Below are positions 18,515 to 27,411 of a stretch of 64,000 nucleotides of DNA, piece by piece; position 1 is the stretch's first letter; every line of letters begins with the position of its first letter. Under the pieces are notes generated by a model. It searched no databases and was not told the origin of the DNA. It saw only the letters and a list, made by a program, of their open reading frames with translations. The stretch spans positions 310,001 through 374,000 of the forward strand of contig CBDHHC010000004.1 of the NCBI GenBank assembly GCA_965263345.1. The letters run 5' to 3'. The stretch is from CBDHHC01 sp965263345. GTDB taxonomy: Bacteria > Pseudomonadota > Alphaproteobacteria > Rhizobiales > CBDHHC01. The translations under genes and the position numbers were made by a program.

Positions 18515-18949
18515 TTAAGCGGCTTCTGAGGATTTAGGATCCTGACTATTGATTCTTGCACGGCTTTCACTGGTGCGGGCTTCATCGTAAGCCCGCTGGG
18601 CCTCAAAGCGCCTTGCAATTGCTTCTTCGTAGACTCTGCGAGCTTCTAAACGTTGGTCAATTTGCTGATTGCGCTCAATGGCGGTTTCTTCTCGTTTAAA
18701 GGAGATATCACGCTCTCGATCAAGCTCCGATTGCAACTCTGTTGGTAGGGGACGTGTTTTTTGAGATTCAGAAACGGGCTCAACAGACCTTTCAAACTCA
18801 GGAGTCCCTGAATTTTGGGTTTGTGCAATTCCTACGCCTTGGCGTAATTTTTCACTATCATTGGCTTCAGAGCCACCACCAGGTCTAACTGCAACATTAG
18901 GTTTGGCTGGGGTGGATGAGCCGCTCTCTAAGACTGCAAACATATTCAT
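18515..18949 (-). CDS. Hypothetical charged coiled-coil protein
   Basis: 144 residues, unrecognised. The first ~60 are Ser/Gly/Pro/Asn-rich and probably disordered; residues about 70-135 are highly charged and likely a long helix or coiled coil (ERNQQIDQRLEARRVYEEA, FEAQRAYDEARTSE). No signal peptide or membrane segment. A plausible gene because the frame is long and codon use fits, but no function can be offered. Confidence 0.6.
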   Translation of the reverse strand: MNMFAVLESGSSTPAKPNVAVRPGGGSEANDSEKLRQGVGIAQTQNSGTPEFERSVEPVSESQKTRPLPTELQSELDRERDISFKREETAIERNQQIDQRLEARRVYEEAIARRFEAQRAYDEARTSESRARINSQDPKSSEAA

Positions 18950-19106
18950 GATGGTGGATGAAGAGAGTTACAATCTCGTTAATTTCAGGGTTTACCTAGC
19001 CAGTCTTTAAGCTTTTATCAGATATAATTATACCTATGATTTCTGCTATTTAAAAATTTCCCTTAAAGTTTAATTACAATTTTAATTAACTCATTTCTTA
19101 ACATCT

Positions 19107-19787
19107 TTAAACTTTGATAAAATGGTAGGCAATGCATGGCTGATCCAGGTAGTAGGTAGCATCTTTTTGTGTTACAACTTTTACGAATATTTCTTCCATT
19201 TTATCTCTGACTAAAGGAAGTTTCGCAGATCTTTCGGTATTGTTTCTTACAATTTTATCAAGGAATGTTTCAAAATCAGGATATTCACGAGTCAGTGTAT
19301 ATTCTTTTTTATTTTTTAATTCGAACATGCCTTCATTTGTTAAGTTATGCATTCGTTTATGAGATTGGGTGCGTACAAAAGTTTCATCTTCAACAAGCTT
19401 TACGACATCAAACATTGATCCTTCCGGCAAAGGTTCTACGATGTGTAGTCGCCCCTTTTCATTTAAAACTCTATGTGCTTCGATTAACGCCTTATCATGG
19501 ACATTGATTGGGACATGATGGAAGGAGAAGAAGAAACACAACAGATCTTGGCCAACAGATTCTAATGGTAAGTTTTCTGCTGTTCCTAAAAGGAAATTTA
19601 TCTGGTTATTGGTTTTAGATTTCACATGCTCAACTTTATACTTATCGATTTCTATGGCTGTTACTTTGGCTCCAAGCTCATGCATATGCATAGAAAACTG
19701 CCCATCTCCAGCACCAACATCAGCCACATGTTTTTCGTACAATTTATAAATCTGATTGAGATAATCTATGTGTTGCACTGGTTTCAC
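19107..19787 (-). CDS. SAM-dependent class I methyltransferase
   Basis: 226 residues. Motif I HVADVGAGDGQFSMHM (about 20-35), acidic end of beta-2 in VTAIEIDKYK, then NFLLGTAENLPLES and a motif IV-like FFFSFHHVP. Resembles methyltransferase type 11/UbiE-like proteins. The substrate is unknown. It is transcribed with the downstream orientation of the regulator gene (27 nt gap), so the two may share a transcript. Confidence 0.85.
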   Translation of the reverse strand: MKPVQHIDYLNQIYKLYEKHVADVGAGDGQFSMHMHELGAKVTAIEIDKYKVEHVKSKTNNQINFLLGTAENLPLESVGQDLLCFFFSFHHVPINVHDKALIEAHRVLNEKGRLHIVEPLPEGSMFDVVKLVEDETFVRTQSHKRMHNLTNEGMFELKNKKEYTLTREYPDFETFLDKIVRNNTERSAKLPLVRDKMEEIFVKVVTQKDATYYLDQPCIAYHFIKV

Positions 19788-19813
19788 TTTCTTAAAATAA
19801 GATAAATTTTACA

Positions 19814-21259
19814 TCAGTCATCAGAAAGAATGATTTGGTAGGGTAGTTTATCTCTGCGATATTCATCTACACTTAACCTTCCTCCCGTTGATGGCGGAAC
19901 AGCTCTCCAGGAACATTCCTGACGCCAACACAAACGGCAAGTTGGGCCTATGGGTGTTGCTTTTTCTTTATCTAAATCAATGTAATCTGAATATATCATC
20001 TGCTTCGCTTGCTCATAAGGGCAACCGATAGCTATTACATAGGATTTAGCAGGTGTGTTAATACCTGGGCTGTGTTTTACTATATGATGTGCAACCGTGA
20101 CAAAATGTTGCCCCTCTGGCGTTTCTATTAGTTTTATTGCTGGAGCAGGTGATTTTTCAAACGCGCTCTGTATATCCCATCTGGGACATAATGCATTTTC
20201 ACGTGGGAAATGCATGTCCATGCCAGGCATTGTGATCTGCTTGGAAATATTTCCAGCTTTGTCAATACGAATAAAAAAGAAGGGTATACCTGTGTCCTCT
20301 GATTTACGTAAAGTCGTTAATCTATGCAAAATTTGTTCTTGGGTTACGAGAAAACGTGACGTTAAAACATCCAAATTATAGCGTGTTTCTTTTGCAGCTC
20401 TAAGTAATTCTTTGTAAGGTAATAAGACAGCACCCGCAAAATAATTTGCCAACCCAAGCCTTAATACTTTCTTAGTGACTTCTTTAAAATCACCGTTCTT
20501 CTTAATAATATTTTCTAGATTATTTCTATATGCAACAAATGCAAGTTGAACTGCAGCCTGATAACATCTTGAAGCTGGACAGAGCATCTCATTAAGTAAT
20601 AAACGTCTACCATGATAATCAAAACGCCTAACCAGATCCCCCATAACTTCAAGAGGAAGAACTTGCACATCAATATGGTGTTTGCTTTTCAAATATTTTG
20701 ATAATCCAGAAAATAAATGATCCTGTTCTATTTTTGCTTCTTTTCTGGTCTGTTCTGCTAGTTTTTCAATGTCCTCAATGTAATTATGTTTTGAACGAAA
20801 GAATTGCATTGTCTCATAGATTGGATCCGATGATTTTTCCTCAACGCTATTTCCAGTGCTGCCATCTTTGATAAAGGTTTTTATATCTTTATAAGCATGA
20901 AAGAGCTTTTCAATTGCTTCACAAGCTTCTGGAGAGAGTGCTGCAAGGTCCCTGTAATCTTGTTGAGACAGATGAATATCTCCAAACAGATTATCATTAA
21001 ACATTTCTGAGAAACGCATTTTTGTTTCGGCTTCATCGTCCGACGCAAAACTTTTGATATCTATATCGTAGGATTGTGCAATCTTGAGTAGAACTGTAGC
21101 CGTCACTGGTCGCTGATTACGTTCAATAAGATTAAGATAAGAGGCACTCACCCCTATATCATCTGCCATTTGCGCCTGCGTTAAACGATTTAATTGGCGT
21201 AAACGTCTGACTTTGTGGCCGATAAAGAGTTTCTGTTCTTTTGTCATGGACCTATACAA
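19814..21259 (-). CDS. RamB/ScfR-type XRE regulator of acetate metabolism
   Basis: 481 residues. N-terminal XRE helix-turn-helix (about 9-66: VRRLRQLNRLTQAQMADDI, SASYLNLIERNQRPVTA). Middle region resembles the IrrE/ImmA-like domain but lacks HEXXH (PASRCYQAAVQLAFVAY), as is usual in this family. The C-terminal DUF2083 has a Cys cluster (TCRLCWRQECSW, about 446-457). Family members (RamB, MccR/ScfR, PrpR) control glyoxylate, propionyl-CoA or short-chain acyl pathways by sensing acyl-CoA. Its position divergent from aceA/glcB and the palindromes in the shared promoter make it the probable regulator of the glyoxylate bypass, and possibly of itself. Confidence 0.92.
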   Translation of the reverse strand: MYRSMTKEQKLFIGHKVRRLRQLNRLTQAQMADDIGVSASYLNLIERNQRPVTATVLLKIAQSYDIDIKSFASDDEAETKMRFSEMFNDNLFGDIHLSQQDYRDLAALSPEACEAIEKLFHAYKDIKTFIKDGSTGNSVEEKSSDPIYETMQFFRSKHNYIEDIEKLAEQTRKEAKIEQDHLFSGLSKYLKSKHHIDVQVLPLEVMGDLVRRFDYHGRRLLLNEMLCPASRCYQAAVQLAFVAYRNNLENIIKKNGDFKEVTKKVLRLGLANYFAGAVLLPYKELLRAAKETRYNLDVLTSRFLVTQEQILHRLTTLRKSEDTGIPFFFIRIDKAGNISKQITMPGMDMHFPRENALCPRWDIQSAFEKSPAPAIKLIETPEGQHFVTVAHHIVKHSPGINTPAKSYVIAIGCPYEQAKQMIYSDYIDLDKEKATPIGPTCRLCWRQECSWRAVPPSTGGRLSVDEYRRDKLPYQIILSDD

Positions 21260-21274
21260 TCACACAATTTGTTT

Positions 21275-21305
21275 TTTGTAAATATTTACAAAGTTGCATT
21301 GCAAC
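21275..21305. promoter_or_regulatory. Twin palindromes, candidate RamB-like operator
   Basis: Two abutting perfect palindromes lie 16-46 nt from the regulator start: TTTGTAAATATTTACAAA (21275-21292) and GTTGCATTGCAAC (21293-21305). They sit between the regulator gene and the aceA transcription unit. TTGCAA half-sites are in keeping with RamB-family sites, which are TTTGCAAA-like. Binding is inferred. Confidence 0.6.
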
Positions 21306-21421
21306 ACCTATTTCCTGGATTTATATGCACTGCACATATACGCTTTAGAAAAGATCGTGAAATATTCGTTTGTTTCACAAAAAGTATTAAGCCTATTTCC
21401 AGAAATAAAAGGTGATGAATT

Positions 21422-21682
21422 ATGTATGAAAATGAGATAATTGAGAATAGACAAAGCATCAATAGTAATAATTCAAAATCTGATGCTGTAACTATATTTG
21501 CAAACACACCAAGTAAAATTTTCAGCCAATTCTATAAATCTGGATTAGCTTCAAAAGGATATTATATTATAGGTAAAATAATACCTCATAAAGCTCAATT
21601 TATCGGTGATGACGGAAATGATGTCGAGCTCTTTACTAATGATCAAAAATTATATGCGGCAACATTTGTAAGAAATATTTAA
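21422..21682 (+). CDS. Small hypothetical protein upstream of aceA
   Basis: 86 residues, unrecognised. A good ribosome binding site (AAGGTGA, 21409-21415) precedes the ATG and its stop codon abuts the first possible aceA start, so it looks translationally coupled to isocitrate lyase. The N-terminal ~25 residues are polar and Asn-rich; the C-terminal part (SKGYYIIGKIIPHKAQFIGD) looks beta-rich. No signal peptide or membrane segment. It may be a small regulator or a coupling leader for aceA. Confidence 0.65.
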   Translation: MYENEIIENRQSINSNNSKSDAVTIFANTPSKIFSQFYKSGLASKGYYIIGKIIPHKAQFIGDDGNDVELFTNDQKLYAATFVRNI

Positions 21683-22987
21683 ATGGGACATAAAATGATG
21701 CAAAAAACAAAAGCTACACAAATTCAGGAACTTGAGGCAGATTGGAGAGAAAATCCACGTTGGAAAGGCGTTGAACGACGTTATAGCGCAGCGGATGTCG
21801 TCAATCTTCGTGGTTCAGTTACTCCTGAACATACATATGCGAGAAGAGGTGCTGAGAAACTTTTTTCGATGCTTCAAACAGAGGATTATATTGCATGTTT
21901 GGGAGCCTTAACTGGAGGACAAGCTGTTCAGCAGGTTAAAGCTGGTATTAAAGCAATTTATTTGTCGGGCTGGCAAGTCGCAGCAGATGCTAATACATCT
22001 TGTACTATGTATCCAGATCAATCTCTTTATCCGGTTGATTCTGTTCCTGCTGTGATAGAACGTATTAACTCAGCCTTTAAACGCGCTGATGAAATACAGT
22101 GGACACAAGATAAGGATCCAGAAGAGCAGATTGATTTTTTCGCTCCAATCGTGGCTGACGCTGAAGCCGGCTTTGGTGGCGTTCTTAATGCATTTGAATT
22201 GACTAAAGCTATGATTCAAGCTGGTGCTTCTGGTGTGCATTTTGAAGACCAACTGGCTTCAGCAAAAAAATGTGGCCACATGGGCGGCAAAGTCCTTGTT
22301 CCAACTAAAGATGCTGTTGAAAAACTAATTGCTGCGCGCTTTGCCTCAGATGTCATGGGTGTTCCAACAATTCTTTGTGCTCGTACGGATGCTAATGCCG
22401 CGACGCTAATGACTTCAGATATTGACCCATATGATGCTCCATTTGTAACTGGAAAACGCACGCAAGAAGGTTTTTATGTTGTTCAAGCAGGTATAGAACA
22501 AGCTATTTCAAGAGGTTTAGCGTATGCTCCTTATGCGGATCTTGTTTGGTGTGAAACTGCTAAACCAGATTTAGAAGAGGCAAGAGTTTTTGCTGAAGCC
22601 GTTAAAGCAAGATATCCAGACCAAATGTTGGCATACAATTGTTCGCCTTCATTTAATTGGAAACGCAATCTTGATGACGCAACTATCGCGAAATTCCAAC
22701 GCGAACTTGGAGCCATGGGATATAAATATCAGTTCATAACACTTGCTGGTATTCACGCTATGTGGCACTCCATGTTTGACCTTGCTCAAGATTATGCAAA
22801 AACGGGCATGTCAGCATATGTTAAATTACAAGAGCGTGAATTTGCAGATTTAGACAAAGGATACACATTCTCTAGTCATCAGCAAGAAGTTGGTGCAGGG
22901 TATTTTGATAAAGTGACTACTTGTATTCAAGGTGGCGCTTCTTCAGTTACAGCCCTCACAGGTTCAACTGAAGAGGAACAGTTTTAA
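21683..22987 (+). CDS. aceA: Isocitrate lyase
   Basis: 434 residues, short bacterial class. The signature is SAKKCGHMGGKVLVPT with catalytic Cys197; also GGVLNAFELTKAMI and YNCSPSFNW. Cleaves isocitrate to succinate and glyoxylate, first step of the glyoxylate bypass. The start is uncertain by four codons: ATG at 21683 directly after the upstream stop, or ATG at 21695. Followed by a hairpin and malate synthase G, completing the bypass for growth on acetate or fatty acids. Confidence 0.97.
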   Translation: MGHKMMQKTKATQIQELEADWRENPRWKGVERRYSAADVVNLRGSVTPEHTYARRGAEKLFSMLQTEDYIACLGALTGGQAVQQVKAGIKAIYLSGWQVAADANTSCTMYPDQSLYPVDSVPAVIERINSAFKRADEIQWTQDKDPEEQIDFFAPIVADAEAGFGGVLNAFELTKAMIQAGASGVHFEDQLASAKKCGHMGGKVLVPTKDAVEKLIAARFASDVMGVPTILCARTDANAATLMTSDIDPYDAPFVTGKRTQEGFYVVQAGIEQAISRGLAYAPYADLVWCETAKPDLEEARVFAEAVKARYPDQMLAYNCSPSFNWKRNLDDATIAKFQRELGAMGYKYQFITLAGIHAMWHSMFDLAQDYAKTGMSAYVKLQEREFADLDKGYTFSSHQQEVGAGYFDKVTTCIQGGASSVTALTGSTEEEQF

Positions 22988-23046
22988 GTTTTGATCACTT
23001 AGACTTAACCACTGAAGTTATACCCAAATCTACTAGTATACTTATG

Positions 23047-23075
23047 TCCCATATGCAGTTCTGTTGCATATGGGA
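23047..23075 (+). terminator. Hairpin between aceA and glcB
   Basis: Perfect 11-bp stem TCCCATATGCA (23047-23057) / TGCATATGGGA (23065-23075) with a 7-nt loop. The following bases (TTCTGTATAT) are only moderately T-rich, so it may attenuate readthrough into glcB or stabilise aceA mRNA, not fully terminate. Confidence 0.6.
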
Positions 23076-23138
23076 TTCTGTATATATAGGATGCTTCTGG
23101 ATTGAGTTACTTCAAACTATTCATTAGAGAAATTGTAC

Positions 23139-25310
23139 ATGGCAGAACGAATAGAAATATCAAACCTAAAAATTGCAAAACCTTTATTTGATTTCCTAGA
23201 AGATGAAGTTCTTACCGGGCTTAGCTTATCTTCTGAACAGTTTTGGCAAGGCTTATCAGAGATAATTTATAGTTTAACCCCCAAAAACAAATCCCTTCTT
23301 GAGAGACGCCAAAACCTACAAGATAAAATTGATACTTGGGAGAAATCTCAAAAAGGTACTTTGCGTAACTATGATGAATATTTGAGTTTTTTAAAAGAGA
23401 TTGGATATCTTGAAACAGACCAGGGGCCATGCGCAATTAATACGGCCAATGTTGACCCTGAAATTGCTCAAGTTGCTGGGGCACAGCTGGTTGTTCCTGT
23501 TATGAATGCTCGTTACGCACTAAATGCTGCAAATGCTAGATGGGGAAGCCTTTATGATGCATTATATGGCACAGATGCTATTCCTCAAGACACACCGCTC
23601 GCTTCAGGGTTTGATGAAGCACGTGGTGCAAAAGTTGTTGCTTGGGCTAAATCTTTCCTTGATGATGTTGCACCACTTTCAAATGGTTCATATGCGGATG
23701 TCAATGATTATAAAGTATCGAACGACGTCTTAACATTTGTGATAAATGGTGAAGAGGTAGGGCTAAAGACTCCTGGACAATTTGCTGGATATATGATTGG
23801 AGATAATTCAACATCATCCCTGTTGCTCATTAATAATGGTCTTCATATTGAAATTGCCTTTGACCCAGAACACCCTGTCGGCAAGAGTGATCCCGCCTCA
23901 ATTTGCGATATACGTTTAGAATCTGCCATGTCTACGATTATGGATTGCGAAGACAGTGTTGCAGCAGTTGATGCTGAAGATAAAGTTGTTGCTTATCGCA
24001 ATTGGCTTGGCCTTATGAAAGGGGACCTCAAGACTCAATTTGAGAAGGCTGGAAAACTCTTGGAGAGGTCTTTAAATGAAGATCTAGTTTTCACAAAGCC
24101 TGACGGAAATACTACTCTTCGACTGCATGGACGTAGCCTTTTACTTGTTCGTAATGTTGGTCATCTTATGACGACGCCAGCTGTACTCAATAGTGAAGGA
24201 CATGAGGTTCCTGAAGGTCTTCTTGATGCTGTTGTGACATCGCTGATAGCCCTTTATGATCTTAATAAATCAGATGAGACACTCGTTCGAAATTCGCGGG
24301 AAGGTTCTATTTATATTGTAAAGCCGAAAATGCATGGATCTGATGAAGTCGCCTTTGCTTGCAAGACGTTTGATCAAGTTGAAGCAATGTTAGGATTACC
24401 TGCCAATACGATCAAAATTGGTATTATGGATGAAGAGCGCAGGACTTCAGTTAATCTGAAAGAATGTATTCGTGCGGCAAAAGATCGTGTCTTTTTCATC
24501 AATACAGGCTTTTTAGATCGCACTGGGGATGAGATGCATACTTCTATGCATGCAGGTCCAATGATCCGCAAAGCAGAAATGAAAAATTCAGCTTGGATTT
24601 CTTCTTATGAAAACCGTAATGTTGATATAGGGCTTGCTTGCGGGTTTCAGGGTAAGGCACAGATTGGCAAAGGTATGTGGGCGATGCCAGATTTGATGTC
24701 CGCTATGTTAGAACAGAAAATTGGACATCCTAAAGCTGGTGCTAATACTGCATGGGTTCCTTCACCAACTGCTGCTACTTTGCATGCAACACATTATCAT
24801 TATGTTAAGGTGTCAGATGTTCAGAATGAACTTAAGTCTCGCGAGACTGGTTCGCTTGATGATCTCCTAACAATCCCCCTTGCAACGAACACAAACTGGC
24901 CGCCAGAAGATATTCAACAAGAACTTGATAATAATGCCCAAGGTATATTGGGTTATGTTGTTCGCTGGGTTGATCAAGGTGTTGGATGTTCCAAGGTTCC
25001 TGATATTCATAATGTGGGACTTATGGAAGATCGTGCGACCTTGCGGATTTCAAGCCAGCATATGGCGAACTGGCTTTGCCATCAGATCGTAAACAAGGAG
25101 CAAGTTATGGAAGCTTTCAAGCGTATGGCGAAAGTGGTGGATGAGCAAAATTCAGGCGACCCGCTGTATGAGCCTATGGCCCCTGGTTTTGATGGTGTTG
25201 CTTTCCAAGCTGCTTGTGATCTTGTGTTTGAAGGCGTTCATCAACCTTCTGGATATACTGAGCCGATACTTCACCGTATGCGCCAGAAGAAGAAGGGTGA
25301 AATGGTTTAA
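23139..25310 (+). CDS. glcB: Malate synthase G
   Basis: 723 residues from the ATG at 23139, normal for isoform G. Recognisable stretches include TIMDCEDSVAAVDAEDK, NREGSIYIVKPKMHG, GIMDEERRTSVNLKECI, FINTGFLDRTGDEMHTSM and KAGANTAWVPSPTAATLHA. Condenses glyoxylate with acetyl-CoA to malate, second step of the glyoxylate bypass. Lies 151 nt after aceA on the same strand with a hairpin between, so it is probably transcribed both with aceA and from its own promoter. Confidence 0.97.
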   Translation: MAERIEISNLKIAKPLFDFLEDEVLTGLSLSSEQFWQGLSEIIYSLTPKNKSLLERRQNLQDKIDTWEKSQKGTLRNYDEYLSFLKEIGYLETDQGPCAINTANVDPEIAQVAGAQLVVPVMNARYALNAANARWGSLYDALYGTDAIPQDTPLASGFDEARGAKVVAWAKSFLDDVAPLSNGSYADVNDYKVSNDVLTFVINGEEVGLKTPGQFAGYMIGDNSTSSLLLINNGLHIEIAFDPEHPVGKSDPASICDIRLESAMSTIMDCEDSVAAVDAEDKVVAYRNWLGLMKGDLKTQFEKAGKLLERSLNEDLVFTKPDGNTTLRLHGRSLLLVRNVGHLMTTPAVLNSEGHEVPEGLLDAVVTSLIALYDLNKSDETLVRNSREGSIYIVKPKMHGSDEVAFACKTFDQVEAMLGLPANTIKIGIMDEERRTSVNLKECIRAAKDRVFFINTGFLDRTGDEMHTSMHAGPMIRKAEMKNSAWISSYENRNVDIGLACGFQGKAQIGKGMWAMPDLMSAMLEQKIGHPKAGANTAWVPSPTAATLHATHYHYVKVSDVQNELKSRETGSLDDLLTIPLATNTNWPPEDIQQELDNNAQGILGYVVRWVDQGVGCSKVPDIHNVGLMEDRATLRISSQHMANWLCHQIVNKEQVMEAFKRMAKVVDEQNSGDPLYEPMAPGFDGVAFQAACDLVFEGVHQPSGYTEPILHRMRQKKKGEMV

Positions 25311-25327
25311 ATTTATATCTCTTTTCA

Positions 25328-25359
25328 AGAAGGCAAAGTTAGAAATAACCTTGCCTTCT
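25328..25359. terminator. Bidirectional terminator between glcB and MFS gene
   Basis: Stem AGAAGGCAA (25328-25336) / TTGCCTTCT (25351-25359) with a 14-nt loop, followed on the plus strand by CTTATTTTATTTTT and preceded by AAA/T-rich sequence on the other side. The stem sits in the 55-nt gap between convergent genes. Confidence 0.8.
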
Positions 25360-25365
25360 CTTATT

Positions 25366-26538
25366 TTATTTTTCTCTATATTCATTCACTCCAATAATCA
25401 GAGGCACGAGTAGCAGGCACATACAAAGGGCTATCATGCTATTCCAGCCGCCATATTCATATGCTAAGCCGCTTATACTAATGCCAACCCAGCCCCCCAC
25501 ATAATAGAACAGAACATAAAGTGCATTAGCGCGACCTTGGCCACTTGATAGTCTACGGTTGAGATTTCCGACTGCTGCTGCATGGCTAGTAAAAAACCCT
25601 GCGCATAGTAGAAACAGGCCTATACATATTGCAAGCAATGATGGCAGTAGAGTTAGAAGCATTGCTAATCCCATGAACAGGCACCCCGTGATGAGTGTTA
25701 TGCCTCCTCCAAATTTATTGACCAAACGTCCAGACACTGGCCCCATGAAAATTCCAATAATATAGACCAGATAAATACTTGTGATGATATCTGTTCCTAG
25801 AGAGAATGGCTCTGCACTTAAACGAAATGGAAGATAATTGAACATTGATGAGAAGATAAAGAAGCCTCCAAAGGCTGTGATAAAGCTTCGCCATAAAGGC
25901 CAACGGCCTAGAATATCTCTAGTGCTTGTTTTTATCTTCTTAGATGTATCTTCAAGTTTTTTTGCGACCGATGGCATCGTGTAAATGGCGATAATAACTG
26001 CGCTTAACATCAATATTGCCGCGGAAAGTAAGGCATATCTCCAGTGTAATGGGTTATGAATCCATCCTCCTAATAAACGCCCTCCGAGCCCTCCACAAAC
26101 TGTTGCTGCAACGTATGAGCCCATGACAACTGATAGTCTTTCTGTTGGCAGGCTTTTGGCAAGATAAGCAGCCAAGCTTGAAGTGAGGGCTGGAATGAAT
26201 AGGCCTTGGATAAAGCGCAAAAGTATGAGAATATTTAAGTCCTGAACATAGTGCCCAATTGCTCCACACATTGCTATGACTATTCCACCTGTGAGGATGA
26301 TTGGGCGAATGGGGTATTTATCGACCAGAACACCGAATGGTAAGGTGCTTAATGCCATTCCAAGGATTGTCGCCGATACGGTGAAGGAGACATAAAGTAG
26401 TTCCGTTGCGAATTCTTGTTGTAGAATGGGGAGCACAGGTTGCGTGATATATACATTTGTAAAGGCTGTTGCGACGAGTATGAATACGGCTATTTGTAGT
26501 CTTAGGGTGCTTATTGTTTTTTGAGTTTCATCACGCAT
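25366..26538 (-). CDS. MFS transporter (YnfM-like, 12 TM)
   Basis: 390 residues with about twelve hydrophobic segments. MFS loop 2-3 motif is partly kept (PFGVLVDKYPIRPIIL), and the TM4-5 region LRFIQGLFIPALTSSLAAYLAK with YVAATVCGGLGGRLLGGW matches the YnfM/arabinose-efflux-like branch. Probably an exporter; substrate not predictable. Monocistronic, with the repeat-rich region at its 5' side. Confidence 0.9.
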   Translation of the reverse strand: MRDETQKTISTLRLQIAVFILVATAFTNVYITQPVLPILQQEFATELLYVSFTVSATILGMALSTLPFGVLVDKYPIRPIILTGGIVIAMCGAIGHYVQDLNILILLRFIQGLFIPALTSSLAAYLAKSLPTERLSVVMGSYVAATVCGGLGGRLLGGWIHNPLHWRYALLSAAILMLSAVIIAIYTMPSVAKKLEDTSKKIKTSTRDILGRWPLWRSFITAFGGFFIFSSMFNYLPFRLSAEPFSLGTDIITSIYLVYIIGIFMGPVSGRLVNKFGGGITLITGCLFMGLAMLLTLLPSLLAICIGLFLLCAGFFTSHAAAVGNLNRRLSSGQGRANALYVLFYYVGGWVGISISGLAYEYGGWNSMIALCMCLLLVPLIIGVNEYREK

Positions 26539-26737
26539 ATGAGGTGGAGGTCCGTTTTATCTTAGAGCTGATTTGTTGTAGCGGATACTGCGCTTATTGG
26601 TTAGAGAATGCAATGAGACAGAGTGCGCTTCATGTTAATGTCAATATTTAGCAGTTTCGTTCAGGCGCCACGAAGGCTGCGCGCCTCAATGGCGCTAGTC
26701 CGCAAAAGAATGCTCTTCGCATTCTTTATTGTCCATC

Positions 26738-26784
26738 TTTTCGCTCACGCGAATTGACTTTCAGTCAATCGCTCCGCGGGGGCG
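26738..26784 (+). repeat. Repeat unit B, copy 1
   Basis: 47 bp identical to 26931-26977. It contains TTCGC-TCAC-GCGAA, ATTGACT-TTC-AGTCAAT and CGCTCC-GCG-GGGGCG hairpins in a row. Directly downstream is GGCGC-GAACGA-GCGCC, replaced after copy 2 by the unrelated but also paired CGAGC-TAAAG-GCTCG. Confidence 0.9.
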
Positions 26785-26930
26785 GCGCGAACGAGCGCCG
26801 AGGTCCGCAAAAGAATGCACTTCGCATTCTTTATTGTCCTTCTTTCCGAAAACCGGTCCCCATCTTTTCGGGAAGGACTTATGGCTCGGGGTCCGCAAAC
26901 GAATGCTCTTCGCATTCTTTATTGTACGTT

Positions 26931-26977
26931 TTTTCGCTCACGCGAATTGACTTTCAGTCAATCGCTCCGCGGGGGCG
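26931..26977 (+). repeat. Repeat unit B, copy 2
   Basis: Exact 47-bp duplicate of 26738-26784, in the same orientation, 146 bp further on. Perfect identity suggests recent duplication or gene conversion within the element. Confidence 0.9.
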
Positions 26978-27216
26978 AGCTAAAGGCTCGAGGTCCGCAA
27001 ACGAACATTTTATGTTCGTTATTGTCCAATACTTTTTTCTAACTATTTTAGGAAACTCTGGACGATAAAAAGTGCGAAGGCACTTTTTTGAGGACTAGCG
27101 CCATTGAGGCGTGCAGCCTTCGTGGCGCATGAACGACAACTAATAAAGAAGCACCGATATCCCGGCAGCCAAAAGCATACCAGGTTGTAAAGTCTCAAAC
27201 GCTGTTTTTTAATTAT

Positions 27217-27333
27217 CAGCTATGGTCTCAGCTGCCTTCCAAGATTTCCCTGGGCTGCGTTGCGCGTTCGTTTATGTAGGTTTACTACACTGCACTCTCG
27301 CGCGCCTTGCCCAAAAAAATTTGGCGATAGCTG
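27217..27333. other. Long nested hairpin, candidate structured RNA or palindromic element
   Basis: Five stems nest in order: CAGCTAT (27217-27223)/ATAGCTG (27327-27333); CCAA-g-ATTT (27239-27247)/AAATTTGG (27317-27324); TGGGC (27251-27255)/GCCCA (27309-27313); GCGCG (27262-27266)/CGCGC (27301-27305); TGTAG (27275-27279)/CTACA (27285-27289). No ORF covers it. It follows the composite repeat element by 88 bp. Transcription is unknown. Confidence 0.55.
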
Positions 27334-27411
27334 GTCGCGTGGGCTTTTCGCCGCTGAAAACTTTGCATAGGCAACCTGCTGATTAAAGTGTTTTGGAATT
27401 CAAAGACTCCT

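Larger units (their letters stand above)
26665..27128. repeat. Composite palindromic repeat element with 37-bp terminal inverted repeats
   Basis: The left arm 26665-26701 (GCGCCACGAAGGCTGC...) and right arm 27092-27128 are inverted copies differing at one base in 37. Inside is a mosaic of short hairpin units. Unit A (GTCCGCAAA, six-base stem, short loop, stem, TTTATTGTCC) occurs at 26698-26734, 26803-26839, 26891-26927 and 26993-27027, and inverted at 27060-27095. Stem pairs differ between copies (GAATGC/GCATTC in three, GAACAT/ATGTTC, AAGTGC/GCACTT) yet remain paired. Unit B is duplicated. It resembles a BIME-like or MITE-like mosaic; there is no transposase. GC content is far above the flanks. 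Confidence 0.88.

Noticed and set aside
26700..27068. Repetitive open frames (AFFIV-, RILYC-like) on the plus strand
   Set aside because: They are translations of the palindromic repeat units in three frames, with no ribosome binding site, not genes.
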